This document shows, one piece after another, positions 52,694 to 61,062 of a stretch of 64,000 nt of DNA. Made by a program: the position numbers and the translations under genes. The stretch lies in IMG/VR virus record IMGVR_UViG_3300046311_000263, positions 1 to 64,000 of that record. One strand, 5' to 3'. Origin of the DNA: a virus. The number at the start of each line of letters is the position of its first letter. Position 1 is the first letter of the stretch. The notes under the pieces were generated by a model that made no database searches, was not told the origin of the DNA, and saw only the letters and a program-made list of their open reading frames with translations.

Positions 52694-53113
52694 TTACTTG
52701 GTTTCGCTGCGCTTCGAAAAGTTTCCCAGTTCTGTCACAATTTCAGAAACAAATGCGTCGAAATTAGAAGACGATTGCATTAGGAACAATGCGTTTTCGT
52801 CGGTGAAGTCTAATTCAGATTCTTTATCATTAGTACCTAGATCTACCGGAGCTAGCTGCTCTAGATAAGACAGCTTAAGGCCCTTCCAGCCCTTAATAGC
52901 TGCAGCTACGTATAGCTGTAAGAATAACTTGTCATCTAATTCTTCAATTTGCTGACGATTCTTGAATACCTGCTTGGTAGATTTCTTGCGAATGTTAATT
53001 AACGTTTCGCGAGATAGGAACGATAGATTCAATGTGAAGCCCGGCATACCTGGGTAGTCAACTTCCACGCTCTTGCTTGGAACTAACAGGGTCTTCAGTG
53101 ATAATTGTGACAT
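52694..53113 (-). CDS. Tail assembly chaperone (gpG-like)
   Basis: 139 residues from the ATG at 53113 (a TTG-type upstream extension to 53164 lacks support). TLLVPSKSVEVDYPGMPGFT begins the protein and the C-terminal helix NALFLMQSSSNFDAFVSEIV precedes the slip site. Position between the tail tube and tape measure genes and the GGGAAAC heptamer identify it as the lambda G-type chaperone, which coats the tape measure before tail polymerisation. Confidence 0.82.
   Translation of the reverse strand: MSQLSLKTLLVPSKSVEVDYPGMPGFTLNLSFLSRETLINIRKKSTKQVFKNRQQIEELDDKLFLQLYVAAAIKGWKGLKLSYLEQLAPVDLGTNDKESELDFTDENALFLMQSSSNFDAFVSEIVTELGNFSKRSETK
52721..52727 (-). promoter_or_regulatory. Programmed -1 ribosomal frameshift site (GGGAAAC)
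   Basis: On the minus strand the heptamer G-GGA-AAC is in the zero frame of the chaperone gene (codons CTG GGA AAC). It has the X-XXY-YYZ form and differs by one base from the lambda G/T site. A -1 slip opens directly into the frame of 52329-52652. Confidence 0.88.
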
Positions 53114-53183
53114 ATTGGATTTTATCCTTTTGTAATGGTATGGAAAAAGAAGGGTGGTGATCAAGCCACCCCTGTAAAACTAA

Positions 53184-54614
53184 TCAGGCAGAGAAGTAAC
53201 GAATACGTAGATCGTTAGCAGCTGCAATATCGTAAATAGCTGTAGCTCCTGCAATGTTGCTGTGTCCCTGCGCGGTAAAATTAATAGTAGTGGAAATAAC
53301 GTCAGCAGTTTCTACTGTAGGTACTTGTAGTAAGCAACCTGGCATTAACACTTCTACCTTAGTAAGGTTAGCTAAGCCGCCGATTTCAATCTGAGTGTAA
53401 AACTTAGTTTCCGAAGCGTTTAGGGTCAGAATGTCCTTTAGTAGCTGCGCTGATAGGTTTGTACCTACTCTTAAATACGCAGTAACGTTACCACTGATAG
53501 AACGCGAACCAGTAAAGTAACCAATAGGCTCGTTAACAACTCCAAGGTTACTAGGAGTAATATAGTTAACGTTGTTGGCGATAGTAATATTACCACCTGT
53601 CAACGCTACTGTGTAAGTAGTACCACCACTTCCACCAATGTTACCCTTTAGCTGCATTGTGGACAGCTTATTAGTAATATAGTTAGCAGTAGTTTCCTTG
53701 GCTTTAGCAGTACCTGTAGCTAAACCGGTTCCACCGAATACGGCAGGGTTAGCTGTAGAGATAGTAGCAGTATCAATATAGTTAAGCTTAGTGCCCTTGA
53801 TAGTCCAAGCAATCGTTGCAATACCGTCTAGTGAGAAGTCGATTGACGCCTGATCTACAACGCAGTTGTCGATGGCGTATACTGCGTTATCTACTAAGAA
53901 AATCATACCAAACTTTTGTAGCTGGTTCTTATTAGATAGAGCTGAAGTTACTTGACCGAACGCAGCGTTACCTGCTTGGGCGATATTATCTGTCCATGCT
54001 GAAGTGTTAAACTTAACAGCAGTAGTTGCACTAGGGGCTGCGCTTGTAGGAGCATCTAGGTAAGTTAATACGATGCTGGTAGCGGTTAGAGTTTTAACCC
54101 TTGCTGGGGCGTTATAGTCGGGGCCAGAGGCGCCTGTAAAGCCGCTCATGTTGTATACTTCACCTACCACAACACCAGCAAAGGTCATCGCAGTTCCAGC
54201 AATAGTAAGTTCGCCAGTACCAGCGCTATAAGTAGTTGCCAGGGTTACTGTACCACCTAGAGCTACCGAAGTGCCCATAGCTACATCGGAGAATATTGCG
54301 TTCCATAGAACGCTTTCTTCTGCATTAACGGAGGTAGAGGGTTTGTGAGGGCGAATATATGTAGAGAAAGTAATATCTACCGGATCTAGAGTAACGTTGA
54401 ATGCTCTCTGTCCACGAACAGGGGCGCTACCTGCTTCAGCAATCTGAATGGTAGTTTGCTGAGTTGACTGTGTAAAGCTAAATCCGTCTAATACCTGAAT
54501 TTCAGTGGTATTAGCGCTGGTAACTGTGGCACCGGAACGTTCAATAACACCAGTACTGGCGTTTACGTTTGTAGTGAAGAATAGTCTACTATTACGTACT
54601 AAGTTAAATGACAT
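53184..54614 (-). CDS. Major tail tube protein
   Basis: 476 residues, beta-rich with Thr/Asn/Val abundance (FFTTNVNASTGVIERSGATV; SIDFSLDGIATIAWTIKGTK) and a Ser/Gly-rich Ig-like region. Its place between the tail terminator gene and the tail chaperones is that of the tail tube gene in siphophages. Codon use is G/C-richer than in neighbouring tail genes, as expected for an abundant protein. Confidence 0.75.
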   Translation of the reverse strand: MSFNLVRNSRLFFTTNVNASTGVIERSGATVTSANTTEIQVLDGFSFTQSTQQTTIQIAEAGSAPVRGQRAFNVTLDPVDITFSTYIRPHKPSTSVNAEESVLWNAIFSDVAMGTSVALGGTVTLATTYSAGTGELTIAGTAMTFAGVVVGEVYNMSGFTGASGPDYNAPARVKTLTATSIVLTYLDAPTSAAPSATTAVKFNTSAWTDNIAQAGNAAFGQVTSALSNKNQLQKFGMIFLVDNAVYAIDNCVVDQASIDFSLDGIATIAWTIKGTKLNYIDTATISTANPAVFGGTGLATGTAKAKETTANYITNKLSTMQLKGNIGGSGGTTYTVALTGGNITIANNVNYITPSNLGVVNEPIGYFTGSRSISGNVTAYLRVGTNLSAQLLKDILTLNASETKFYTQIEIGGLANLTKVEVLMPGCLLQVPTVETADVISTTINFTAQGHSNIAGATAIYDIAAANDLRIRYFSA

Positions 54615-54715
54615 AATGTCTTCCTTATTTATTGTATATACGTTAGTACGCTAACTAGATAATTATCTGTGATTGGTACATGTGTATATATTTTCGTACT
54701 AAGAGGTACGATAAC

Positions 54716-55159
54716 TCATTTCATTATTTGGTAGCGTACAAGGAGATTTATCTCTCCTACGCCGTACGGAGCAAGTAGTCCTTCATCCGTAGTAATAGAG
54801 GTTATAGAAATTTCGGAAGTAGTATGGTTATTAGTAGAGTCGTAGGTTATAACACCCAGAGTACTGTCTAATACTTTTTCTACATCCTCTAGTAATAATT
54901 CTAGCTCGTCTTGAGGGTTCTCTCCCTTAGTGTACACTTTTATAGATACACTAAGGAAGCCCCAGGAGAAGTTGGAAGGCATATAGTCTCTCGATTCAGA
55001 CCCTGCAACTACATATACGCAGGGAAAATCATTGACTTCGTCCCAGAATTTTAACTTTGCGAATACATTACCATACAGATTAGAAGTATATGTAGAGTTT
55101 CCATCAATCACCTTTAACTGTTCAGTTATTGCTTTTACAATACTTGTTCTTTTACTCAT
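54716..55159 (-). CDS. Tail terminator / neck protein
   Basis: 147 residues. SIVKAITEQLKVIDGNSTYT with FPCVYVVAGSESRDYMPSN and FLSVSIKVYTKGENPQDELE resembles the tail-terminator (lambda gpU-like) family in order and composition. It overlaps the upstream completion gene by four bases and is followed by about 100 bases without a gene. Confidence 0.65.
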   Translation of the reverse strand: MSKRTSIVKAITEQLKVIDGNSTYTSNLYGNVFAKLKFWDEVNDFPCVYVVAGSESRDYMPSNFSWGFLSVSIKVYTKGENPQDELELLLEDVEKVLDSTLGVITYDSTNNHTTSEISITSITTDEGLLAPYGVGEINLLVRYQIMK

Positions 55160-56622
55160 ACTAGTACTGCCCTTAGTCTATTACCTACCTGCTCAGCGGC
55201 TATATCTCGTACACTTCTAGAAATTAACAACTTAGGGTCTCTTGTTTTGGGAAATTCTTGACGCCCTCCTTGAGAGAACGTAGCATAAGGATTGCGCATA
55301 TAACTATAAAACGCTGTAACCATTCCAGCTCTGGATTCGCTTAGGCGCTCTACTCTCACGGACTCAGCAAATCTACCTGATTGTAGATTAAGTACGTTTG
55401 AGGAGCTTCCGTCGCCCATGTTCTGTTTAACTTGCTGAACTATATTAGCTTGTAGTAGTACAAGTAAGCTTGGTAGGCTAATTAAACTGGTTGTACTGAT
55501 AGAGTTTATAGCTTGTACAACTGGACTCGCTGAACTAGTTGTTTTTAATTTAGCTTTAATACCTTTTAACTTAGATATTAAAGTCTTATTATTAGCTGGC
55601 TTATCAACTTTAATAGTTCTAGCAGCTATTTTTGTTTTAGGTACTCTATAAACTTTTTTACTTACGGGAGTACCTTCTACAATATTAGCTAGTTTTTGTG
55701 CTAGTAAATCTATGAAAGAAGGAGATCCTTTGGTATTTAATAGAGATTCACCTAAAGCTGGAGACTTAGCTATAACCGCTTCCAGATCTTTATTATTGAC
55801 AGAAAATATAGAGCGCAATTCCGTAACGGCTAATATTGACTTTCTACCAGATTCTTGGTTCAAGGCCTGGCCTTGTATTTCTACTAAATATTTGTCAGAG
55901 CTTTTAATGTAGCTTGCGTATAGTTCCTGATTTACAGCGTCCGGTAGGTTAGCCGAAGCTAAGTCGTCCGCCTGTAATTTAGCAATATATTTATCTAGGA
56001 CTTCTACCAGAAGCTTTCGCTGACCTTCTGCTAACTCGGTAGCAGAAGCAACTTTATCTCTAAATTCTTTAGATAAGTTAGTAGCAATACTAACTACGTG
56101 ACCTTTGTTAAAATACTTACCAAAACCTATTTCTTTAGCTGCCTTTTCTATAGCGTTAAAACGCTTTTTACGTTCTGCCGCTGATATTGATTTATCTGCC
56201 GCTAAGGAGGCTTTGTTTTCTAACTCAAATTTATCTCTAGCTTCAAAGTAGGCTTCTTGTACATCGTCGTACTCATCTATTAAATCTCTAACTTTTGTAG
56301 AAATAGTATCAAAGCCAATAGAGTCAAACTTTACTGCTCTATCTTTACCGTTTATCTTAATAATAGAGTTTGGAGTCTTATCTCCTGCGGCTATTTTGTC
56401 AATAAATAATTTAGCTTCAAAACTAGGTAGTGACTTACCCGTAATAGTTTTAAATATATCTTGTACGTTTTTCTCAGATAATATAAAAGACGTCTTGCTA
56501 GCACTCTGCTGACTGGCACGTAGAGCATCTACTGTGCTATTAACTATATTAGCGTCCAGTTTTTCTAGCCAGTCTGTATAGACTTTGCTCTTAATTACAG
56601 CGCTAAATGCATCAACAGACAT
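55156..56622 (-). CDS. Head-tail completion protein with long N-terminal region
   Basis: 488 residues. The C-terminal 90 residues (SGRFAESVRVERLSESRAGM; FYSYMRNPYATFSQGGRQEF) look like the HK97 gp10-type neck/tail completion domain with its RFAES start. The first 390 residues are Lys/Ser/Ala-rich helices without a motif I can name, so this seems to be a fusion or extended version. Position between connector and tail terminator agrees. Confidence 0.6.
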   Translation of the reverse strand: MSVDAFSAVIKSKVYTDWLEKLDANIVNSTVDALRASQQSASKTSFILSEKNVQDIFKTITGKSLPSFEAKLFIDKIAAGDKTPNSIIKINGKDRAVKFDSIGFDTISTKVRDLIDEYDDVQEAYFEARDKFELENKASLAADKSISAAERKKRFNAIEKAAKEIGFGKYFNKGHVVSIATNLSKEFRDKVASATELAEGQRKLLVEVLDKYIAKLQADDLASANLPDAVNQELYASYIKSSDKYLVEIQGQALNQESGRKSILAVTELRSIFSVNNKDLEAVIAKSPALGESLLNTKGSPSFIDLLAQKLANIVEGTPVSKKVYRVPKTKIAARTIKVDKPANNKTLISKLKGIKAKLKTTSSASPVVQAINSISTTSLISLPSLLVLLQANIVQQVKQNMGDGSSSNVLNLQSGRFAESVRVERLSESRAGMVTAFYSYMRNPYATFSQGGRQEFPKTRDPKLLISRSVRDIAAEQVGNRLRAVLV

Positions 56623-57192
56623 TTAATCATAACTCCCTCGATATAGATCAAGCACGCGCTTAATATGTGCAGGTAAATTAGTGCTGGTTACGTACTCTAT
56701 CTGTACTGAATTTGTACCTGGAGCCTTAGGGCTATGAATAGCCATGTCGTTCTTTAGATAGTATCCAACTAAGTCTAATACTGCTACTTTTAAATCTTCA
56801 GGTAGTATTTCGTAGCCGCCTGTATAAGTTATCTTGTATCCGTTTATGTACTTAGGGAACGTTTCCGAAGCTGTACAATATAAAGCGTCGTCTTCCTGGT
56901 CAAATACATATTGGTTATACAGTTCTAATTCTGTGTAGGTCTGACCGTAATCGTAACTAATCTCAACGGAGGATAAATTAATTACAGGATATTCTTTTAG
57001 ATATATCTTAGAGCTTCCATTACCGCTAGTAACTTCAATTTTAGCGTCTGAAACATAATCCACAAAAGTTCTACGACATAGATTCTTTACTAGTGCAGAA
57101 ACTTTAGGAATTACGTTGTTAATTGCGGCATCTTGAGTACTACTAGATATACCAGCGTATGCCTTATATTCTGCTAGAGTAACTAGATCCAT
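56623..57192 (-). CDS. Head-tail connector protein (HK97 gp6-like)
   Basis: 189 residues. VTLAEYKAYAGISSSTQDAA, VSALVKNLCRRTFVDYVSD and the later LPEDLKVAVLDLVGYYLKND match the small all-alpha connector that binds the portal in HK97-like phages. It abuts the completion gene by one base. It is separated from the capsid gene by a strong terminator and a long inverted repeat. Confidence 0.82.
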   Translation of the reverse strand: MDLVTLAEYKAYAGISSSTQDAAINNVIPKVSALVKNLCRRTFVDYVSDAKIEVTSGNGSSKIYLKEYPVINLSSVEISYDYGQTYTELELYNQYVFDQEDDALYCTASETFPKYINGYKITYTGGYEILPEDLKVAVLDLVGYYLKNDMAIHSPKAPGTNSVQIEYVTSTNLPAHIKRVLDLYRGSYD

Positions 57193-57209
57193 TTTTATTA
57201 TCCTTTAGT

Positions 57210-57250
57210 GTCTTTTATAAACTGTCATATCTGGACAGTTTATAAAAGAC
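57210..57250 (-). repeat. 17-bp perfect inverted repeat, 7-base loop
   Basis: GTCTTTTATAAACTGTC (57210-57226) is exactly complementary to 57234-57250 around ATATCTG. It lies between the capsid terminator and the connector ATG and shares GAC at 57248-57250 with the terminator stem. Confidence 0.88.
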
Positions 57251-57269
57251 AAGGGCCGAAGCCCTTGTC
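57244..57269 (-). terminator. Intrinsic terminator after the capsid gene (TTCG loop)
   Basis: On the minus strand GACAAGGGC-TTCG-GCCCTTGTC is followed by TTTT. A 9-bp stem with the very stable TTCG tetraloop. It comes about ten bases after the capsid stop. Confidence 0.9.
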
Positions 57270-57277
57270 TTAAGATA

Positions 57278-59248
57278 TTATACTAACCAACGGAAGGTAG
57301 AAACACCTAAGCCGTTTACAGTACTGATCTGAGTCATACCCATACGTAGACTTGCTACTAGAACCTTACGCTGTTCGGCAACGATATCATCAGTGTCGAA
57401 ACGTAGACCACGTTGAGTACCAAGCAAGAAGTTACTTGCGTTAATAGCGATCGCGCCAACGTTGGTAACGATACCAGGAGCAGTGTTTGCACCCGAAGTC
57501 TTAGCAGGTAGTTCAGCGCTAACTACAACAGGAGATCCACCTACCATACCAACCTGACCAGTTAGGATAGTAGCCTTATCGCCCACTTTATCCATTGTCT
57601 GGAATAGTGCGTCTTCCATTAGATCGTAATATGCTTCGGTGTTAACAACGTAAACAACTTCCGAAGGATCAAGACCCCATGCACCTAAGTCTTTACGTAG
57701 AGCACGTAGATGAGCAGTGGTGAACGCGTTAGCAACCTGAGCAGTAACGGCCGAAACTTCGTCGTACTTAGCTAAACCCTTGATAGGATCGGTAGTTCCG
57801 TTCGCTGTACCTAAGAAGATAGCACGATCAACTGAACGAGCTGTACGACGAACCATAGCGTCGCGCACGATAGGAAGAATAACGATTAGTGAATCTTCTT
57901 CTTCTTCAAAGTTCATGTACTCTTTAGTAGCTAGCTTGTAGGTATTTAGAGTCACTTCTTTCAGAGCGTGAGTAGCGGCAGCACCAGAGGAGTTATCGGT
58001 ACCGAACTGAGCGTTAGTAACCCATGTTCCTAGACCAGCTTCAGGGTTAACTGGGAAGCTCATCACGTTAGTCTGCATAGGTACCGAGCGAATTCCTAGA
58101 TCGCCAGACACTAGACGACGACGGATTTCAGCTTCCATAGTCATAGAAACTTCGTGTTCCCAGGTCTGCGAAGGTAGGTGAGCACTAGTAGCAGCACCGG
58201 CACCCAGAGCCTTAGTAATTACGCTCTTACCGAAATTAGTATTTTCGATAGACTTACCCATAATCTTAGCTAGGAAAACGGCCTTTTCCTTATCAGCATA
58301 GGATACTGCATCTTTCTGGCTGCCTTCGGCAAAGGTCATCTTGCTACGCTGTAGTGCTGCAACTTCAGCAGCCTTTTCAGCGATGGTAGCGTGTAGACCG
58401 TCTAGAACGTTCTTTGTCTTTTCGGCTTCGTCGGAGAAACGCTTCTCGATCTCGGCCAATAGCTTTTCGCTACCAGTTGTCGAAGGAGTAACTTTAGCTA
58501 CAGCTTCAGCGATACGCTTTTGCATAATAGCTTCTTCTTCAGCTGCTTTTTCACGAGCAGCAACTTCAGCCTTTTGGGCGTCTAATATGCTCTTAGTAGC
58601 AGTTTCGGCAGCATTTTTAGCTGCGGCATCAAGCATAGCTTGTAATTCTTTTGGATCCATTCCAATTTCCTTATGATTTTTGCTCTTTACCGAAGCGGGA
58701 TGTTCTAGCCCTTTAGCTGAGCTGTCCTCTTTCGTAAATTGCTGTTTAAATAACTTATATTCTTCGTCGGTTTCAAACGACTTAGATAAAACAAAAAGTG
58801 TATCTTGATTACACGGAACTGCTACTATCGAAATCTCTAATAGCTCTAACTCTTTAATTACAAATAGTTCAGTAACAGAATTATATTCTGCGTCCTTTAC
58901 TCTAAACCCTATACTAAGGGCTGTTAATACACCGTCTTTAACCAGGTTAAATACTTCTGAAGCGGCAGAAATTCTGGCCTTTATCCATAATCCCTTAGAG
59001 TCTATTTTATGCTCTACCATTCTACCGACTGGATCGTCGTGGTCATGATATGCAAGAATTATAGGATTTTTTAGATAATTCTGAAGACCTTTTTCCCAGA
59101 CAGAGCTAGGAACCACGTCCCCATCTCTATCTGGTTCATTTGAACTAGCATATCCAGTAATATAAATACTGTCAATAGGCTCGTCAGCTGTAGGTAGTTC
59201 TTTTGTAAACTGGCTATCTAGATGGATTATCTTATTCTTATAGTCCAT
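57278..59248 (-). CDS. Prohead protease fused to major capsid protein
   Basis: 656 residues. Residues about 1-165 are an HK97-type (S78/U35) protease: IYITGYASSNEPDRDGDVVP, His in LAYHDHDDPVGRM (about 70) and Ser in LTALSIGFRV (about 110). Residues about 195-310 form an Ala/Glu/Lys coiled coil, the delta scaffold. From about 320 on is the HK97-fold capsid protein (EHEVSMTMEAEIRRRLVSGD; SKREY-type loops; VDRAIFLGTANGTTDPIKGL). Codon use shifts to G/C-ending forms in the capsid part. Own promoter and terminator fit very high expression. Confidence 0.9.
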   Translation of the reverse strand: MDYKNKIIHLDSQFTKELPTADEPIDSIYITGYASSNEPDRDGDVVPSSVWEKGLQNYLKNPIILAYHDHDDPVGRMVEHKIDSKGLWIKARISAASEVFNLVKDGVLTALSIGFRVKDAEYNSVTELFVIKELELLEISIVAVPCNQDTLFVLSKSFETDEEYKLFKQQFTKEDSSAKGLEHPASVKSKNHKEIGMDPKELQAMLDAAAKNAAETATKSILDAQKAEVAAREKAAEEEAIMQKRIAEAVAKVTPSTTGSEKLLAEIEKRFSDEAEKTKNVLDGLHATIAEKAAEVAALQRSKMTFAEGSQKDAVSYADKEKAVFLAKIMGKSIENTNFGKSVITKALGAGAATSAHLPSQTWEHEVSMTMEAEIRRRLVSGDLGIRSVPMQTNVMSFPVNPEAGLGTWVTNAQFGTDNSSGAAATHALKEVTLNTYKLATKEYMNFEEEEDSLIVILPIVRDAMVRRTARSVDRAIFLGTANGTTDPIKGLAKYDEVSAVTAQVANAFTTAHLRALRKDLGAWGLDPSEVVYVVNTEAYYDLMEDALFQTMDKVGDKATILTGQVGMVGGSPVVVSAELPAKTSGANTAPGIVTNVGAIAINASNFLLGTQRGLRFDTDDIVAEQRKVLVASLRMGMTQISTVNGLGVSTFRWLV

Positions 59249-59282
59249 AATTTTCCTTTGATAGCATTTTTATGTTGTTCCA

Positions 59283-59311
59283 ATTATAGCATTGTAGCAA
59301 CAGGTAGTCAA
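59283..59311 (-). promoter_or_regulatory. Late promoter of the capsid gene
   Basis: On the minus strand TTGACT (59311-59306) and TATAAT (59288-59283), spacer 17, about 30 bases before the ATG region. Confidence 0.83.
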
Positions 59312-59327
59312 GGTGTATTTTTTCTAC

Positions 59328-60515
59328 CTATTCTTTTGGTTTTGTGACGGGACGGCCGCCTTTAGAAGGATCCACAGCTGATCCAGCAATATTAGCAGGT
59401 ATTCTAAGCGTGTCACTCTCTGCATCCTTATCTTTTTCATATCTCAGTTCTGTACGTGCCTCGTTAACTGTTAATATACCACCGTTAACTAGGGTTGTAT
59501 GATATGCTGCGATATCTTTAAGTTCTGGCTGCAGTGCTGAGATATTTGTGGTTATGGCCTCTATGTCATAGCCGTACATTTGTTCTATACAAGAAACAAA
59601 TTTACGTACTATAGGCAGTACGGTCTCCAAGTAAAATAGGCGCAGGTTTGGAGAAATATTGGCTTGGTTTCCTCCATCCAGTAAAACTGGGGGTACGCCA
59701 AGTGTTTCTAGGACTTTAACATTATGAGTTTTAATGCTGGTGTCAAAATCCAGATCTTTAAAGTTGGAAGTAAATAGCTGAACGGGCTTAAGTCCACTAT
59801 CAATAATAATAGGTCTGCGTGCAGAATTCTTTACATTGTACTTGGCAACCCAGTTATTGATTGTACGTTCCTTAGCTTGAGCGCTAAGTGTATTATCAGT
59901 AGCTAGTGCAAATCCTGGAATAGCGCCGTTATCGAAGAAAGTTTGCTGAAAGTCAGTCATCTTTGTAAGGATGGTTAGTGACTTAGTAGCAGCGGACAAT
60001 CTACTAGTACCTCTGTAGATGCTAGTAGAACTGGCGTCTCGGAAGTAAAATACCTCATCTGCCCTAAATTCAGTCTGACCCGCGTAGCGGTAGCCAGCAA
60101 TAAACGTCTTAGGATCAGGTAGTATTTCTACGTCGCTAGCAGGCAAGTGGTATAGGAACGCTCCGTCATAGTAAATGAATGCATTACCTTCCAGCAGGAA
60201 ATCAGTAAATAGTGCAGTTCTAAATGCTTGTACTGATTGGTAAGGATTAGGACGATAGTTTAACAAGCTATTAAGAGTCTTTACTCGCATAGCTGGAATA
60301 GTACCTTCCGAGTGCTTATCCTTAATATCGTAGTCTAGAGAGGCACACGCAGAGACTATCATGTTTATTCCGCGGTTTACAACCTCAACTGTACTAAAAG
60401 CAGTTAGATAAGAGGTAGGTTGTGTAGTCCCTACCTGGGTGCCCTCATCAGAGTATATGTGAGGCTGAGCTGGATTCATCTTTTCTTTGATCCAGCCCAT
60501 AATAGTATTAGCCAT
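59328..60515 (-). CDS. Portal protein (HK97 type)
   Basis: 395 residues. FSTVEVVNRGINMIVSACAS, LLNYRPNPYQSVQAFRTALF, GNAFIYY, and LGVPPVLLDGGNQANISPNL with the QLAEQ-like helical stem (LPIVRKFVSCIEQMYGYDIE) give the usual portal layout. It forms the dodecamer through which DNA is packaged. Placed between the HNH protein and the protease-capsid gene as in HK97-like phages. Confidence 0.9.
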   Translation of the reverse strand: MANTIMGWIKEKMNPAQPHIYSDEGTQVGTTQPTSYLTAFSTVEVVNRGINMIVSACASLDYDIKDKHSEGTIPAMRVKTLNSLLNYRPNPYQSVQAFRTALFTDFLLEGNAFIYYDGAFLYHLPASDVEILPDPKTFIAGYRYAGQTEFRADEVFYFRDASSTSIYRGTSRLSAATKSLTILTKMTDFQQTFFDNGAIPGFALATDNTLSAQAKERTINNWVAKYNVKNSARRPIIIDSGLKPVQLFTSNFKDLDFDTSIKTHNVKVLETLGVPPVLLDGGNQANISPNLRLFYLETVLPIVRKFVSCIEQMYGYDIEAITTNISALQPELKDIAAYHTTLVNGGILTVNEARTELRYEKDKDAESDTLRIPANIAGSAVDPSKGGRPVTKPKE

Positions 60516-60523
60516 TTTGTTCC

Positions 60524-60955
60524 TTACGTGAAGTCGCTAAAGAACGAACCTAGTATCTTAGGCTTGTCTGATACTACTCCCGACTGTTTATCGATCTGTT
60601 TCTGTATCCAACGCGATTGTTTATCTGCAGTACCTAGAGGAGGCTTCTTGCCGTAAACACCATGAAGCATCACGTGGTGCTTATTGCATAGTGTAAATAC
60701 GTCTTCGTAAATCTCTTTATGGTGACTCTCAATAAACTCGTCTCGTACAGCCAGAATACCTTCGTCAGTAGATATATCGTAGCCATTAAGTCTAGCCCAG
60801 TTCTCTAACAGTATTGTTATTGAGTGAGTATGATGTAACTCTAAATCTTCAGTAGTTCCGCAAATATGGCAAGTATCTTTCTTATCATACGCAGCTTTCG
60901 CTCTATCACGTACCCACTTAACAGGAATTCTGTTATTTCCAGTATTCTTAGCCAT
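60524..60955 (-). CDS. HNH endonuclease-type protein
   Basis: 143 residues from ATG 60955; an upstream in-frame start at 61066 would run through a terminator and promoter and is rejected. The Cys pair C-H-I-C, then LELHHTHS, and CNKHHVMLHG give the HNH metal finger with zinc Cys. HNH proteins beside terminases take part in DNA cleavage at packaging (HK97 gp74-like), but free-standing homing nucleases look similar. It has its own promoter. Confidence 0.82.
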   Translation of the reverse strand: MAKNTGNNRIPVKWVRDRAKAAYDKKDTCHICGTTEDLELHHTHSITILLENWARLNGYDISTDEGILAVRDEFIESHHKEIYEDVFTLCNKHHVMLHGVYGKKPPLGTADKQSRWIQKQIDKQSGVVSDKPKILGSFFSDFT

Positions 60956-60982
60956 TTTTGTAACCAAAGTTTCAGTAGTTAA

Positions 60983-61011
60983 ATTATAGCAGCATGCATA
61001 AACAATGTCAA
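60983..61011 (-). promoter_or_regulatory. Consensus late promoter of the HNH gene
   Basis: On the minus strand TTGACA (61011-61006) and TATAAT (60988-60983), spacer 17, about 28 bases before the ATG at 60955. Confidence 0.88.
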
Positions 61012-61030
61012 GCTCTTTTTTGCGGACGTA

Positions 61031-61061
61031 AAAAAGCCCGCGTTTTACTGCGGGCTTTTTA
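61031..61061. terminator. Intrinsic terminator after terL
   Basis: AAAAAAGCCCGC and GCGGGCTTTTTA are complementary with an 8-base loop, directly after the TerL stop. The A and T tracts on the two sides allow termination both ways. Confidence 0.92.
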
Positions 61062-61062
61062 A

